A stretch of 64,000 bases of DNA from contig NZ_JARRAH010000001.1 in NCBI RefSeq assembly GCF_030553305.1, forward strand, positions 682,001 through 746,000, given 5' to 3'. Positions 21,044 through 29,090 of this stretch are shown piece by piece. A program made the position numbers and the translations under genes. The notes under the pieces were generated by a model. It saw nothing but the letters and a program-made list of their open reading frames with translations, was not told the DNA's origin and made no database searches. Each line of letters opens with the position of its first letter. The stretch's first letter is position 1. The DNA is from Halomarina ordinaria (GTDB lineage Archaea > Halobacteriota > Halobacteria > Halobacteriales > Haloarculaceae).

Positions 21044-21511
21044 GTGAATCGGATGCAGGAACGCGACGACGACGATAGGACCGAGTCGGTCGGACGCGCT
21101 CGCGAGGCGGTGCGGTCGCTGTCGCGCTACGACCTGCTGTTGCTCGCCGTTCCGGGCGCGTTCGCGGCGGCAGTCGCCGTCTGGTACGTCACCGCCGTCC
21201 CGCTCCACGGCACGCTCGCCGGCGCGTCGCTCGTCGGCTGCTGTGTCGTCGGCGAGGGGGTGTTCCGAAACCCGCCCGAGCGCGATTCGACGCCCCCTAC
21301 CGCTCGCGCCACGCCAGTGCGTTCTCGATGTTCGTCCGCGGGGGCGAACACGCGAACCCCTCACAGAGGTACGCGGTCGGCGCGCCGTTCTCGGCGTCGC
21401 GCGACGCCCACAGGGGCGGCGCCGACGCGAGACCCAGGGCGTCGAGCCAGCCGTCCAGTCCGTCGGGCGTCGGCGGACGCGGGGCGAGCAGGCGACGCGG
21501 GAGGTAGGTAG
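21044..21511 (+). CDS. possible small membrane protein with doubtful 3' end
   Basis: The first 85 residues or so look like a real gene: acidic/basic N-terminus (start at GTG 21044 or ATG 21053, MQERDDDDRTESVG), then two hydrophobic segments (LLLLAVPGAFAAAVAVWYV and LAGASLVGCCVVGEGVF). After about residue 85 the composition turns Arg/Thr-rich, and the frame overlaps the 3' end of the opposite-strand SPATA20-like gene by 215 bp. The true protein may end near 21300, which would need a frameshift or sequencing error. Low certainty. Confidence 0.4.
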   Translation: MNRMQERDDDDRTESVGRAREAVRSLSRYDLLLLAVPGAFAAAVAVWYVTAVPLHGTLAGASLVGCCVVGEGVFRNPPERDSTPPTARATPVRSRCSSAGANTRTPHRGTRSARRSRRRATPTGAAPTRDPGRRASRPVRRASADAGRAGDAGGR

Positions 21512-23399
21512 TCGCGAGTCGGTCGCGCCACGCGGGCGGCCACCCGTCTGCGGCGACGGTGAGTTCGACGTGTCCCGCGGTGTACTCGTCCGCCGCGAGC
21601 GCCAGCGACGCGTGCTGGAGCGGGTCGCTCTCGAGTCGGCCACCGTGCGTCTCCAGGACGCCCTCGGCGACGGCCTCGAACCCCTCCTCCGGGAAGAAGC
21701 CGTCGAGCGCGAGCAGCAGCGAGGCGGCGACCCCCGCGCTGGAGGGCGTCGACTGGTCGGTGAGTTCCTGCGGACGCGCGACGAGCGACTCGCCGCTCGC
21801 GGGCGTGAAGTAGAGCGTCCCGCGCTCCTCGTCCCAGAACTCGCGGACGGTGGCCCGGGCGAGGTCGCGGGCGAACGCGAGGTGTTCGACCTCGCCGGTC
21901 GCCTCGTAGCAGTTCAGCGCGCCGCGCCCGAGGAAGGCGTAGTCCTCCAGGTAGCCGGCGATGGCGGCGTCGCCGTCCTTGTACCGACGGGTCAACGTCC
22001 CGTCCTCCTCGTCCCAGAGGTGTTCCCTGACGAACGCCAGGGCGTCGGTCGCGGCCTCGGCGGAACGGTCCTCACAGACGAGCGCCCCCTCCGCGAACGC
22101 CGATATCATCAGCCCGTTCCAGCCCGCGAGCACCTTCTCGTCGCGCGGTGGGCGCTCGCGCTCCCCGCGCGCGTCGGCGACGGCGTCCTCGGCGGCTTCG
22201 AGGTTCTCCCTGACGGCCGCCTCCGGGAGGTCGAAGCGCTCGGCGAGGTCGTCGACCGTCGCGGAGACGGTCAGGACCGTCGTCCCCTCCTCGAAGTTGC
22301 CCGACTCCGTGACGCCGTAGTAGGCACAGAAGAGGTCGGCGGCCGTCTCGTCGTCGACGGCGTCGTGGACCGCCTCGGGCGTCCAGACGTAGAACGTCCC
22401 CTCCTCGCCGCCGCTCCGGGCGTCGAGCGTCGAGAAGAACCCCCCCTCGTCGTGGGTGAGTTCGCGCTCGACGAACCCGAGCGTCTCGCTCGCGACGTGC
22501 CGGTAGCGCGCGGTCCCGGTCGCCTGGAAGCCGGCGAGCATCGCCCGGACGAGTTCAGCCTGGTCGTAGAGCATCTTCTCGAAGTGCGGGACGGTCCACG
22601 ACCGGTCGGTCGTGTACCGGTGGAAGCCGCCGCCGACGTGGTCGTAGAGCCCGCGGTTCGCCATCGCGGCGAGCGTCTCGCTCGCGACGTCGCGGTAGAC
22701 CTCCCTCCCGGTGCGGTCGGCCGCCCTGAGCAGCACGTGGACGCGGCCGGGGTGGGGGAACTTCTGTCCCCGGCCGAACCCGCCGTGCTCCCGGTCGGCG
22801 CCGCGGACGGCCGCCTCGGCCGCCCGTTCGAGCAGGCCCTCGTCGGGCGCGTCGCCGGGGCCGTCGGGGACGGACTCCAGTTCGTCCTCGATGGCGCGGG
22901 TCCACTGCTCGGCGCGCGTGCGCATCTCCTCGCGGTCCTCGGGGTCGTTCCACGAGCCGGCGATGTCGGTGAGCAGGTCGCGGAAGCCGGGCATCCCGCG
23001 TTTCGGCTCCGGTGGGAAGTACGTCCCCACGAAGAACGGTTTCCCCTCGGGCGTGAGCCACGCCGACAGCGGCCACCCCGCGTTCCCGCGGACCATCTGG
23101 CAGATGTTGATGTAGAGGCTGTCGAGGTCCGGACGCTCCTCGCGGTCGACCTTGATGGGGACGAACTCCTCGTTGAGCACCTCGGCGACGGCCTCGTCCT
23201 CGAAGCTCTCCTCGGCCATCACGTGACACCAGTGACACGCCGAGTAGCCGATGGAGAGGAAGATGGGGACGTCCCGCTCGCGGGCCTCTGCGAGGGCGTC
23301 CTCGTCCCACGGCTGCCAGTCGACGGGGTTGTCCGCGTGCTGTCTGAGGTACGGACTCTCCTCCTCGTCGAGTCGGTTGCGGCCGGCGGCGTCGGTCAT
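21297..23399 (-). CDS. thioredoxin-domain (DUF255 / SPATA20-like) protein
   Basis: 700 residues. The N-terminal thioredoxin-like domain has GYSACHWCHVM (Cys55, Cys58) within NPVDWQPW...PIFLSIGYS; the rest is an alpha/alpha-toroid resembling glycoside-hydrolase or epimerase folds (DHVGGGFHRYTTDRSWTVPHFEKMLYDQAEL split in two here for reading). This is the YyaL/SPATA20 family, whose biochemical role is unresolved. Length and motifs are complete. Monocistronic; its start faces the purD promoter region. Confidence 0.93.
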   Translation of the reverse strand: MTDAAGRNRLDEEESPYLRQHADNPVDWQPWDEDALAEARERDVPIFLSIGYSACHWCHVMAEESFEDEAVAEVLNEEFVPIKVDREERPDLDSLYINICQMVRGNAGWPLSAWLTPEGKPFFVGTYFPPEPKRGMPGFRDLLTDIAGSWNDPEDREEMRTRAEQWTRAIEDELESVPDGPGDAPDEGLLERAAEAAVRGADREHGGFGRGQKFPHPGRVHVLLRAADRTGREVYRDVASETLAAMANRGLYDHVGGGFHRYTTDRSWTVPHFEKMLYDQAELVRAMLAGFQATGTARYRHVASETLGFVERELTHDEGGFFSTLDARSGGEEGTFYVWTPEAVHDAVDDETAADLFCAYYGVTESGNFEEGTTVLTVSATVDDLAERFDLPEAAVRENLEAAEDAVADARGERERPPRDEKVLAGWNGLMISAFAEGALVCEDRSAEAATDALAFVREHLWDEEDGTLTRRYKDGDAAIAGYLEDYAFLGRGALNCYEATGEVEHLAFARDLARATVREFWDEERGTLYFTPASGESLVARPQELTDQSTPSSAGVAASLLLALDGFFPEEGFEAVAEGVLETHGGRLESDPLQHASLALAADEYTAGHVELTVAADGWPPAWRDRLATTYLPRRLLAPRPPTPDGLDGWLDALGLASAPPLWASRDAENGAPTAYLCEGFACSPPRTNIENALAWRER

Positions 23400-23490
23400 G
23401 GGTACCGGTACGCCACACGGCGACTAAAGCGCCCGCCTCTCCCTCGAACGTAGGCACGAACGTGTATTCCTTCCACCGCTGAAAGAGCAA

Positions 23491-23499
23491 CCTTTACAC
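23491..23499 (+). promoter_or_regulatory. purD: purD promoter TATA box
   Basis: CCTTTACAC lies about 28 bp upstream of the purD ATG at 23523, indicating a leader of only a few nucleotides. Confidence 0.5.
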
Positions 23500-23522
23500 T
23501 TTCGTGCGCTCCGGGTTCGGGC

Positions 23523-24806
23523 ATGTCAGAGACCGTGCTGCTGGTCGGCGGCGGCGGCCGCGAACACGCCATCGCGCGCGCGCTGGCCGACGATTGCGCG
23601 CTCTACGCCTGCGCGAGCAACCGTAACCCCGGCATCGCGCGCCTCGCCGACGGCGTCGAACAACTCGACGAGACCCACCCGGACGCGGTGGTCGCCTACG
23701 CCGAGGAGGTCGGCGCGACCCTCGCGGTGGTCGGTCCCGAGGCGCCGCTGGCGGCGGGCGTCGCGGACGCGCTCGCGGATTCGGGCGTCTTCCCGTTCGG
23801 GCCGCACGCCGAACAGGCCCGCATCGAGACGGACAAGGCGTTCCAGCGGCGGTTCATGCGCGAGCACGACATCCCCGGCTGTCCCGACTTCGAGACGTTC
23901 GACGATATGGAGCGGGCCTGCGAGTACGTCGACGCCTCCGACGGCGACCTGGCGGTGAAGCCGACGGGCCTCACCGGGGGGAAGGGCGTCACGGTGACCG
24001 GCGACCAGGTGACGAAGGAGGAGGCGAAGGCCTATCTCAGGGAGGAGGGGTACGACCGCGTCGTCCTCGAGGAGCGCCTCGTCGGCGAGGAGTTCACCGT
24101 CCAGGCGCTCGTCGCGAACGGCGAGGTGCGCACCGCGCCCGCCGTCCAGGACCACAAGCGCGCCTACGAGGGCGACGAGGGGCCGAACACCGGCGGGATG
24201 GGCAGTTACAGCGACGCCGCCGTCGCGCTCCCGTTCATGACCGAGGACGACTACGACGACGCCGTGGCCATCATCGAGGCTACTGTGGAAGCCCTCGACG
24301 ACTACACGGGCGTCCTCTACGGGCAGTTCATGCTCACCGCGGCGGGCGTGAGCGTCGTCGAGTTCAACGCCCGCTTCGGCGACCCCGAGGCGATGAACAC
24401 CCTCCCCGTCCTCGAGACCCCGTTCCTCGACGTGCTCGTCGCCGCGCGCGAGGGCGACCCGCTGCCCGAACTCGCCTTCGACGCCAGAGCGACGGTGTGT
24501 AAGTACGCCGTCCCGGCGGGCTACCCGACGGACCCCGAGGCGGGCGCGCGCATCGAGGTGGACGAGGAGAGCGCGGGCGACGCCCTGCTCTTCTACGCCA
24601 GCGTCGACGAGCGCGAGGACGGTCTCTACACCACCACCTCGCGGTCGTTCGCCGTCGTCGGCGTCGCCGACTCCATCGCCGAGGCCGAGACCATCGCCGA
24701 GGACGCCCTCGCCGCCGGCGAGGAGGGTCTCCACGTCCGCCACGACATCGGCACCGACGCGCTCGTCCAGCGGCGCATCGAGCACGTCGAGGAACTGCGC
24801 GGGTAG
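23523..24806 (+). CDS. purD: phosphoribosylamine--glycine ligase
   Basis: GAR synthetase, second step of purine synthesis, 427 residues. ATP-grasp enzyme with N-terminal LLVGGGGREHAIARAL, central VKPTGLTGGKGVTV and the signature FNARFGDPEAMNTLP. Complete and normal length. Not in an operon with purM, which lies 8 kb away on the other strand. Confidence 0.97.
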   Translation: MSETVLLVGGGGREHAIARALADDCALYACASNRNPGIARLADGVEQLDETHPDAVVAYAEEVGATLAVVGPEAPLAAGVADALADSGVFPFGPHAEQARIETDKAFQRRFMREHDIPGCPDFETFDDMERACEYVDASDGDLAVKPTGLTGGKGVTVTGDQVTKEEAKAYLREEGYDRVVLEERLVGEEFTVQALVANGEVRTAPAVQDHKRAYEGDEGPNTGGMGSYSDAAVALPFMTEDDYDDAVAIIEATVEALDDYTGVLYGQFMLTAAGVSVVEFNARFGDPEAMNTLPVLETPFLDVLVAAREGDPLPELAFDARATVCKYAVPAGYPTDPEAGARIEVDEESAGDALLFYASVDEREDGLYTTTSRSFAVVGVADSIAEAETIAEDALAAGEEGLHVRHDIGTDALVQRRIEHVEELRG

Positions 24807-24872
24807 GTCACGCTCCGGTGGGGACGACGCGACCCCCACGGGTTCAAGCCGACGCTCTCCCTACCCTCGCAG

Positions 24873-25379
24873 GTGAGCGACGACACGCGCCGTCACGACC
24901 GGTTGGAGCGGGTCCCGACGCCGGGGCCGCGCAACTCGCTGCGGGGCTGGACCGACGCGAAGTCACCCCTTCGCGTGATGGTGAACTACGTCTTCGTCCT
25001 GCTCGCGCGACTCGCGCCGAGCCTGCGCCTCCGCTCGTGGGCGCTGCGACGCATCGGCGTCACCGTCGGCGAGGGGGTCTCGTGGGGGCTGGAGGCGACG
25101 CCGGACGTGTTCTGGCCCGAGCGCGTCACCCTGCGCGACGACTGTATCGTCGGCTACGACGCCGTCCTGCTCTGTCACGAGTTCCTTCAGGACGAGTACC
25201 GTCTGGGAGCGGTCGAGATCGGCGAGCGAGCGATGGTGGGCGCGCGCGCGACGGTCCTCCCGGGCGTCACCGTCGGCGCCGACGCGCAGGTGGCGGCCAA
25301 CTCGCTGGTCACGGAGGACGTCCCACCGGGAGTGACCGTCGCGGGCGTGCCCGCGCGACCGGTCGAACGCGACGAGTAA
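24873..25379 (+). CDS. acyltransferase with left-handed beta-helix
   Basis: 168 residues from a GTG at 24873 (VSDDTRRHDRLERVP). The C-terminal half shows hexapeptide turns (AMVGARATVLPGVTVGADAQVAANSLV) and ends VPPGVTVAGVPARPV, typical of the maltose/galactoside O-acetyltransferase group. The N-terminus has one hydrophobic stretch (LRVMVNYVFVLLARLAP) that may contact the membrane. Substrate unknown, possibly a sugar or lipid precursor. It converges with mscS. Confidence 0.85.
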   Translation: MSDDTRRHDRLERVPTPGPRNSLRGWTDAKSPLRVMVNYVFVLLARLAPSLRLRSWALRRIGVTVGEGVSWGLEATPDVFWPERVTLRDDCIVGYDAVLLCHEFLQDEYRLGAVEIGERAMVGARATVLPGVTVGADAQVAANSLVTEDVPPGVTVAGVPARPVERDE

Positions 25380-25402
25380 CGCGACCGGAAGCGTCGAGGG
25401 GG

Positions 25403-26188
25403 TCAGTCCCGGACCCTGACGATGCCCGACTGGAAGACGAGGTGGTTGGGGACGATGAACTCCGCGCCGTCGTCCTCGACGTAGGTGACGAAGACGCCGA
25501 CCTCCTGGACGATGCCCTGTCGCCCGTCGACCTCCACCTGGTCGCCGATGCCGTAGGGCTGGGTGAGCAGGAGGAAGACGCCGGCGGCGGCGGCGGGGAG
25601 GACGTCCCGGAGCGCGAGCGCGGCGAGGACGACGACGGCGAAGAAGTACCCGCCGAGGAGGACGAGGAGCGCGGCCACGGGCAGGCCGAGCGTCGCGAGC
25701 GCGACGACGAGTGCGATGTAGATGACGCTGTACTTGACCCCGAGCGGGAGGACGTTCACCTCGGTGAGTTTCACCCCGCGGAGCCGTTCCCTGACCACGA
25801 GTTCGACCTTGTCGGCGACGATGAGGCCGACGATGAGCACCAGCACGGCGGCGAACACCCGGGGGATGTAGCTGACGAACGCCATCAGCGAGAGGCGCGT
25901 CTCGAGGAACCCTTCGAGTTCGAGGGCGGCGCCGATGGTCGCGAGGTAGATGAACAGCGTGACGAGCGTGGCGACGAGACCGACCGTCGAGGTGCCGAGG
26001 CGCTGGGCCGCCCGCTCGAAGGCCGTCCCCTCGACGGCCTCGGGGACGCCGGTGGCGACGAGCAACCGGCGCGTCAGTCGCCCGACGAGGAAGCCGAGCG
26101 CCAGCCCGAACAGCAGGACGAGGATGGGGACGAGCGACTCCGAGCCGAGCCGGACCACCTCGCGCGCGAACTCGCGCACCTGGAGCAT
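25403..26188 (-). CDS. MscS-family mechanosensitive channel
   Basis: 261 residues. Membrane segments at about 15-38, 62-90, 103-130, 145-165 and 168-200, followed by a short MscS beta domain (QPYGIGDQVEVDGRQGIVQEVGVF...EFIVPNHLV). The Gly/Ala-rich pore helix is around LLVLLGGYFFAVVVLAALAL. It lacks the long C-terminal cage of E. coli MscS. It starts 1 bp after the dacZ stop, so the pair are one operon; c-di-AMP and turgor control are plausibly linked (inference). Confidence 0.92.
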   Translation of the reverse strand: MLQVREFAREVVRLGSESLVPILVLLFGLALGFLVGRLTRRLLVATGVPEAVEGTAFERAAQRLGTSTVGLVATLVTLFIYLATIGAALELEGFLETRLSLMAFVSYIPRVFAAVLVLIVGLIVADKVELVVRERLRGVKLTEVNVLPLGVKYSVIYIALVVALATLGLPVAALLVLLGGYFFAVVVLAALALRDVLPAAAAGVFLLLTQPYGIGDQVEVDGRQGIVQEVGVFVTYVEDDGAEFIVPNHLVFQSGIVRVRD

Positions 26189-26189
26189 C

Positions 26190-27011
26190 TCAGTACTCCT
26201 CCGGGTCGAGTTCGAATATCAGTTCGCCGCCGCTGAACGCCCGGACGAGGCCGTCGCTCTCCGAGAGGACGATGGCGATGGCGTTCGTGTCGCGGGTGAT
26301 GGCGCCGGCGGCCATGTGGCGCGTGCCGAGACCCTTCGGGATGTCGACGCCCTCGGCGGAGGGTTCGAGGTAGCGGTAGGCGGAGACGATCTTCCCCGAG
26401 TCGCTGATGACGAACGCGCCGTCGAGCCGCGAGAACTCCTTCAGCATCACGGTCACGATGGGGTCGCCGACGTGGACGTGGGACTTCTCGAAGGGGTTGT
26501 ACGACAGCGAACGGGACTTGTTCATCACCTTGCCGGCGTCGCCGACGACGAACAGCGCGCCGACGGGCTTGCCCTTCTGGCCCTTGCGCCCGAGTTCGAT
26601 GACCACGTCGAGGACGTCCCGGATGACCTCCGGTTCGGCCCGGGAGTTGGTGAACAGGTCGTAGACGCCCGAGTGGGCGAACTCGCCGACCCTGACGCGC
26701 GTCACCGTGTCGATGGTCTCGTCGAAGAGCTTCGTCGCGCAGGCGACGCTGTCGCCCTCCTCGACGTACCCCCGGTCGAGCGCGCCTTCCAGTCCGAAGC
26801 GGATACGCTCGGTCACCTCGGCGAACGCGAGAGGGAGTTCGACGAACTGTGCCGCGTCGACGGTGTTGTCGAGTGCGACGACGACGGCCTCCGCGTCGTC
26901 CGATTCCTCCGATTCGACGAACTGGTCGTACGTAGAGGCGCTCGGTGAGAAGAGAAACACGACGTCGACACCCTCAACGATGCCGTCCAGCAGGTCACCC
27001 AGCGCAGACAT
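26190..27011 (-). CDS. dacZ: diadenylate cyclase (DacZ-type)
   Basis: Makes c-di-AMP from two ATP. 273 residues from the ATG at 27011 (MSALGDLLDGIVEGVDV). The C-terminal DAC domain has both catalytic motifs, DGA at 197-199 (SRLDGAFVISDSG) and RHxAA at 231-235 (GTRHMAAGAITR). The N-terminal part resembles a pyruvate-kinase-like or nucleotide-binding domain found in euryarchaeal DacZ. c-di-AMP homeostasis is tied to osmotic balance in Haloferax. It leads an operon with a mechanosensitive channel. Confidence 0.94.
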   Translation of the reverse strand: MSALGDLLDGIVEGVDVVFLFSPSASTYDQFVESEESDDAEAVVVALDNTVDAAQFVELPLAFAEVTERIRFGLEGALDRGYVEEGDSVACATKLFDETIDTVTRVRVGEFAHSGVYDLFTNSRAEPEVIRDVLDVVIELGRKGQKGKPVGALFVVGDAGKVMNKSRSLSYNPFEKSHVHVGDPIVTVMLKEFSRLDGAFVISDSGKIVSAYRYLEPSAEGVDIPKGLGTRHMAAGAITRDTNAIAIVLSESDGLVRAFSGGELIFELDPEEY

Positions 27012-27033
27012 ACTTCGTACCTCCGAGGAGTAC

Positions 27034-27043
27034 GTCAAAAACC
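27034..27043 (-). promoter_or_regulatory. dacZ promoter TATA box
   Basis: Minus strand AGGTTTTTGA lies 23-32 bp before the dacZ ATG, predicting a start site within a few bases of the codon. Confidence 0.5.
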
Positions 27044-27179
27044 TTTGTGAACGACGTTCGCACGTCTGACATGCGTACGACGCGAGCAGGGAGTGTCGGT
27101 TCGCGCAGCGAGAGCGGTCGGAGACCGGGTAGCCGAGGGTAATCTCGCCACGAGTGGGGGGAATAGCAGATGGTACCGC

Positions 27180-27476
27180 TCAGGAGAACGTCGCCCAGTT
27201 GACGAGCACGAACGCGACGGCGAGGGTGAGCGACACCGTCACGAAGCCCGCGGCCGCGGCGGTACCGCTCCCGGCCGGGAGTCGGAGGAGTCGTCGTCCC
27301 GTCGTCGACGCGACGAGGACGGCACAGCAGAGTGCCCCGCCGATGGCCGCGACCCAGAGGCCGCCGAGGACCGACGCCCCGACGAGTGTGAGGCCGAAGA
27401 GGGAGACGAGGAGACCGAGGGTTCCGACGACGACGCCGGCGAACCCGTCGAACCACGGATGAACGTCCGAATTCAT
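27180..27476 (-). CDS. small membrane protein of unknown function
   Basis: 98 residues from the ATG at 27476 (MNSDVHPWFDGFAGVV). Three hydrophobic stretches (about 10-35, 38-57, 72-95; GTLGLLVSLFGLTLVGASVL, AAAAGFVTVSLTLAVAFVLV). No charged catalytic motif. Divergent from the J-domain ferredoxin gene, whose promoter lies within 140 bp. Family not recognised. Confidence 0.7.
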   Translation of the reverse strand: MNSDVHPWFDGFAGVVVGTLGLLVSLFGLTLVGASVLGGLWVAAIGGALCCAVLVASTTGRRLLRLPAGSGTAAAAGFVTVSLTLAVAFVLVNWATFS

Positions 27477-27584
27477 GCGCGCAGTAACGACAGCTGAGAT
27501 GGTATCTCTTGCGAGCGATGGGGTCGCACCCGACATCGCTCGGGAGGACGCCGACGGGACCGGTGACGTTGCCGGGGGGAGAGG

Positions 27585-27592
27585 ATTTTATG
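27585..27592 (+). promoter_or_regulatory. TATA box of the J-domain ferredoxin gene
   Basis: ATTTTATG lies 24-31 bp upstream of the GTG at 27616 and is the main reason for choosing this start rather than the in-frame ATG at 27475. Confidence 0.55.
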
Positions 27593-27615
27593 TCCCCGAT
27601 TACCTATCGGTACGT

Positions 27616-28323
27616 GTGGAGTCCCCGTCCGACGTTCTAGGGATAGACACCGAGGCAGACGATGAGGAAGTCGAACGTGCGTACCGCAGACGGGTCCTCG
27701 AGGCCCACCCGGACCACGGCGGGTCCGCCGCGGAGTTCCAGCAGGTCCGGCGCGCCTATCGACGACTCCAGGACGGCGAGGACCCGGCCGCGCTGGACGT
27801 CGAACTCGACGGCGACGCGGCCGACACCGACTCGGAGCGCGACGCGACCGGGGAGGAAGACGACGGTGACGGGGAGAGCGACGACGAGAGCGAGGAGGTG
27901 GGCGTCACCGTGGAGTACCTCAACTACGAGGTGCTGCGGGACCACGGCTGGGAGTTGAACGACGACGACCTCTTCGAGAAGGCGGCCGCCGCCGACCTCG
28001 ACCCGGCCGACCACGGCCAGTTCTCGGTCCACCCCTCCGACTACCTCCTCGAATCCGCCGAGGAGTGCGGGTTCACCTGGCCCTACGCCTGTCGCGGCGG
28101 CGCCTGTAGCAACTGCGCGGTCGCCGTCGTGGAAGGCGAGATTCCGATGCCGAGCGGTCACATCCTCCCGCCGGAGATGATAGACCGCGGCATCCGCCTC
28201 TCGTGTATCACCGCGCCCATCACCGAGAACACGAAACTCGTCTACAACGTCAAACACCTCCCCGGCCTCGACGAACTCCGGTTGACGCCGAGTCGGTTCG
28301 ACCAGTCGCACCTGAACGACTGA
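27616..28323 (+). CDS. J-domain / 2Fe-2S ferredoxin fusion
   Basis: 235 residues from a leaderless GTG. Residues 3-55 form a compact J domain (SPSDVLGIDTEADDEEVERA, HPD at 31-33). An acidic linker (about 60-95) leads to a halophilic plant-type ferredoxin starting VTVEYLNYEVL, with cluster ligands Cys159, Cys164, Cys167 (CRGGACSNC) and Cys197 (LSCI). The ferredoxin half carries the usual acidic insert. The J domain would recruit or stimulate Hsp70 (DnaK), perhaps for cluster delivery; this is inference. It lies at the left edge of the accessory stretch. Confidence 0.9.
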   Translation: MESPSDVLGIDTEADDEEVERAYRRRVLEAHPDHGGSAAEFQQVRRAYRRLQDGEDPAALDVELDGDAADTDSERDATGEEDDGDGESDDESEEVGVTVEYLNYEVLRDHGWELNDDDLFEKAAAADLDPADHGQFSVHPSDYLLESAEECGFTWPYACRGGACSNCAVAVVEGEIPMPSGHILPPEMIDRGIRLSCITAPITENTKLVYNVKHLPGLDELRLTPSRFDQSHLND

Positions 28324-28434
28324 CAAAAAGAGATAGACGGTGACGAAGCATCACGTCGCGATTGCGAAATAGAGCGAAAATCGTTCTACAGACAGTAGAC
28401 TCATGTCCTTGCAAGAAAGTCTACACATCACCGA

Positions 28435-28983
28435 ATGTCGGAGGAACCGGATTGGGCGATAGTTCTGGCTGCACTTCACGAAGCGCAAAGAGCCGCCGAT
28501 AACTCGGTTGCGTTTCCGAGTAGCATCAAGAAGAGACGGAGGATGTCTGGGGACTTGGTTGATACGTTGCAAAAATCCACGGACCTGACAAGCCATGAGG
28601 TGCGTGGCGCCCTCGACTATCTGAGAAGAACGGGGCTAGTTGACATGTCGCCGATTTTTAATCGGGGAGGGGTTCAGGGAGACGAGGCGGAATTTATTTC
28701 TGGAGGATTGACCGAGAAGGGCTTCGCAGTAATTCATGAACGGCAGATGAGGGAGCAGCGACACAAGATTGTTGAAGAGCAAAAAGACGCGAATAAGGTA
28801 TTGACAAAACTCACGTTCGTGTTGGTGGTAGCTACAAGTATACAGGCGCTTTCGGCTTTGTTTTCCGTGCACCAATCGATTGACTCCACGAACATTGCAT
28901 TCTCATTGGTGATTGGTACTGCGGTAACTCTGGTATTAGTGGTTCTATTTTATATTCTGCTGTTTGCACTCTCTGAGCGATGA
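28435..28983 (+). CDS. hypothetical protein: winged-helix-like N-terminus, two membrane segments
   Basis: 182 residues; codon use and base composition are clearly more AT-rich than the neighbours, a sign of transfer. The N-terminal 90 residues resemble a winged-helix module (TSHEVRGALDYLRRTGLVDM and a beta-wing-like GLTEKGFAVIHE). A charged coiled helix follows (about 95-118), then two membrane segments at about 122-142 and 155-179. No homologue recognised. It may be a membrane-tethered regulator or part of a defence/mobile module. Start by ATG, the only upstream option close to a TATA-like sequence. Confidence 0.7.
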   Translation: MSEEPDWAIVLAALHEAQRAADNSVAFPSSIKKRRRMSGDLVDTLQKSTDLTSHEVRGALDYLRRTGLVDMSPIFNRGGVQGDEAEFISGGLTEKGFAVIHERQMREQRHKIVEEQKDANKVLTKLTFVLVVATSIQALSALFSVHQSIDSTNIAFSLVIGTAVTLVLVVLFYILLFALSER

Positions 28984-29090
28984 AAGTAGGTGTGGTTATT
29001 TGCACATTCTCAAAGTGTAAAATGGATATGGTTTTCTCTCCCGGACTGTGAACAGAAACCTTCATCAGCGGGTCCGGACATTCGCCGGGC

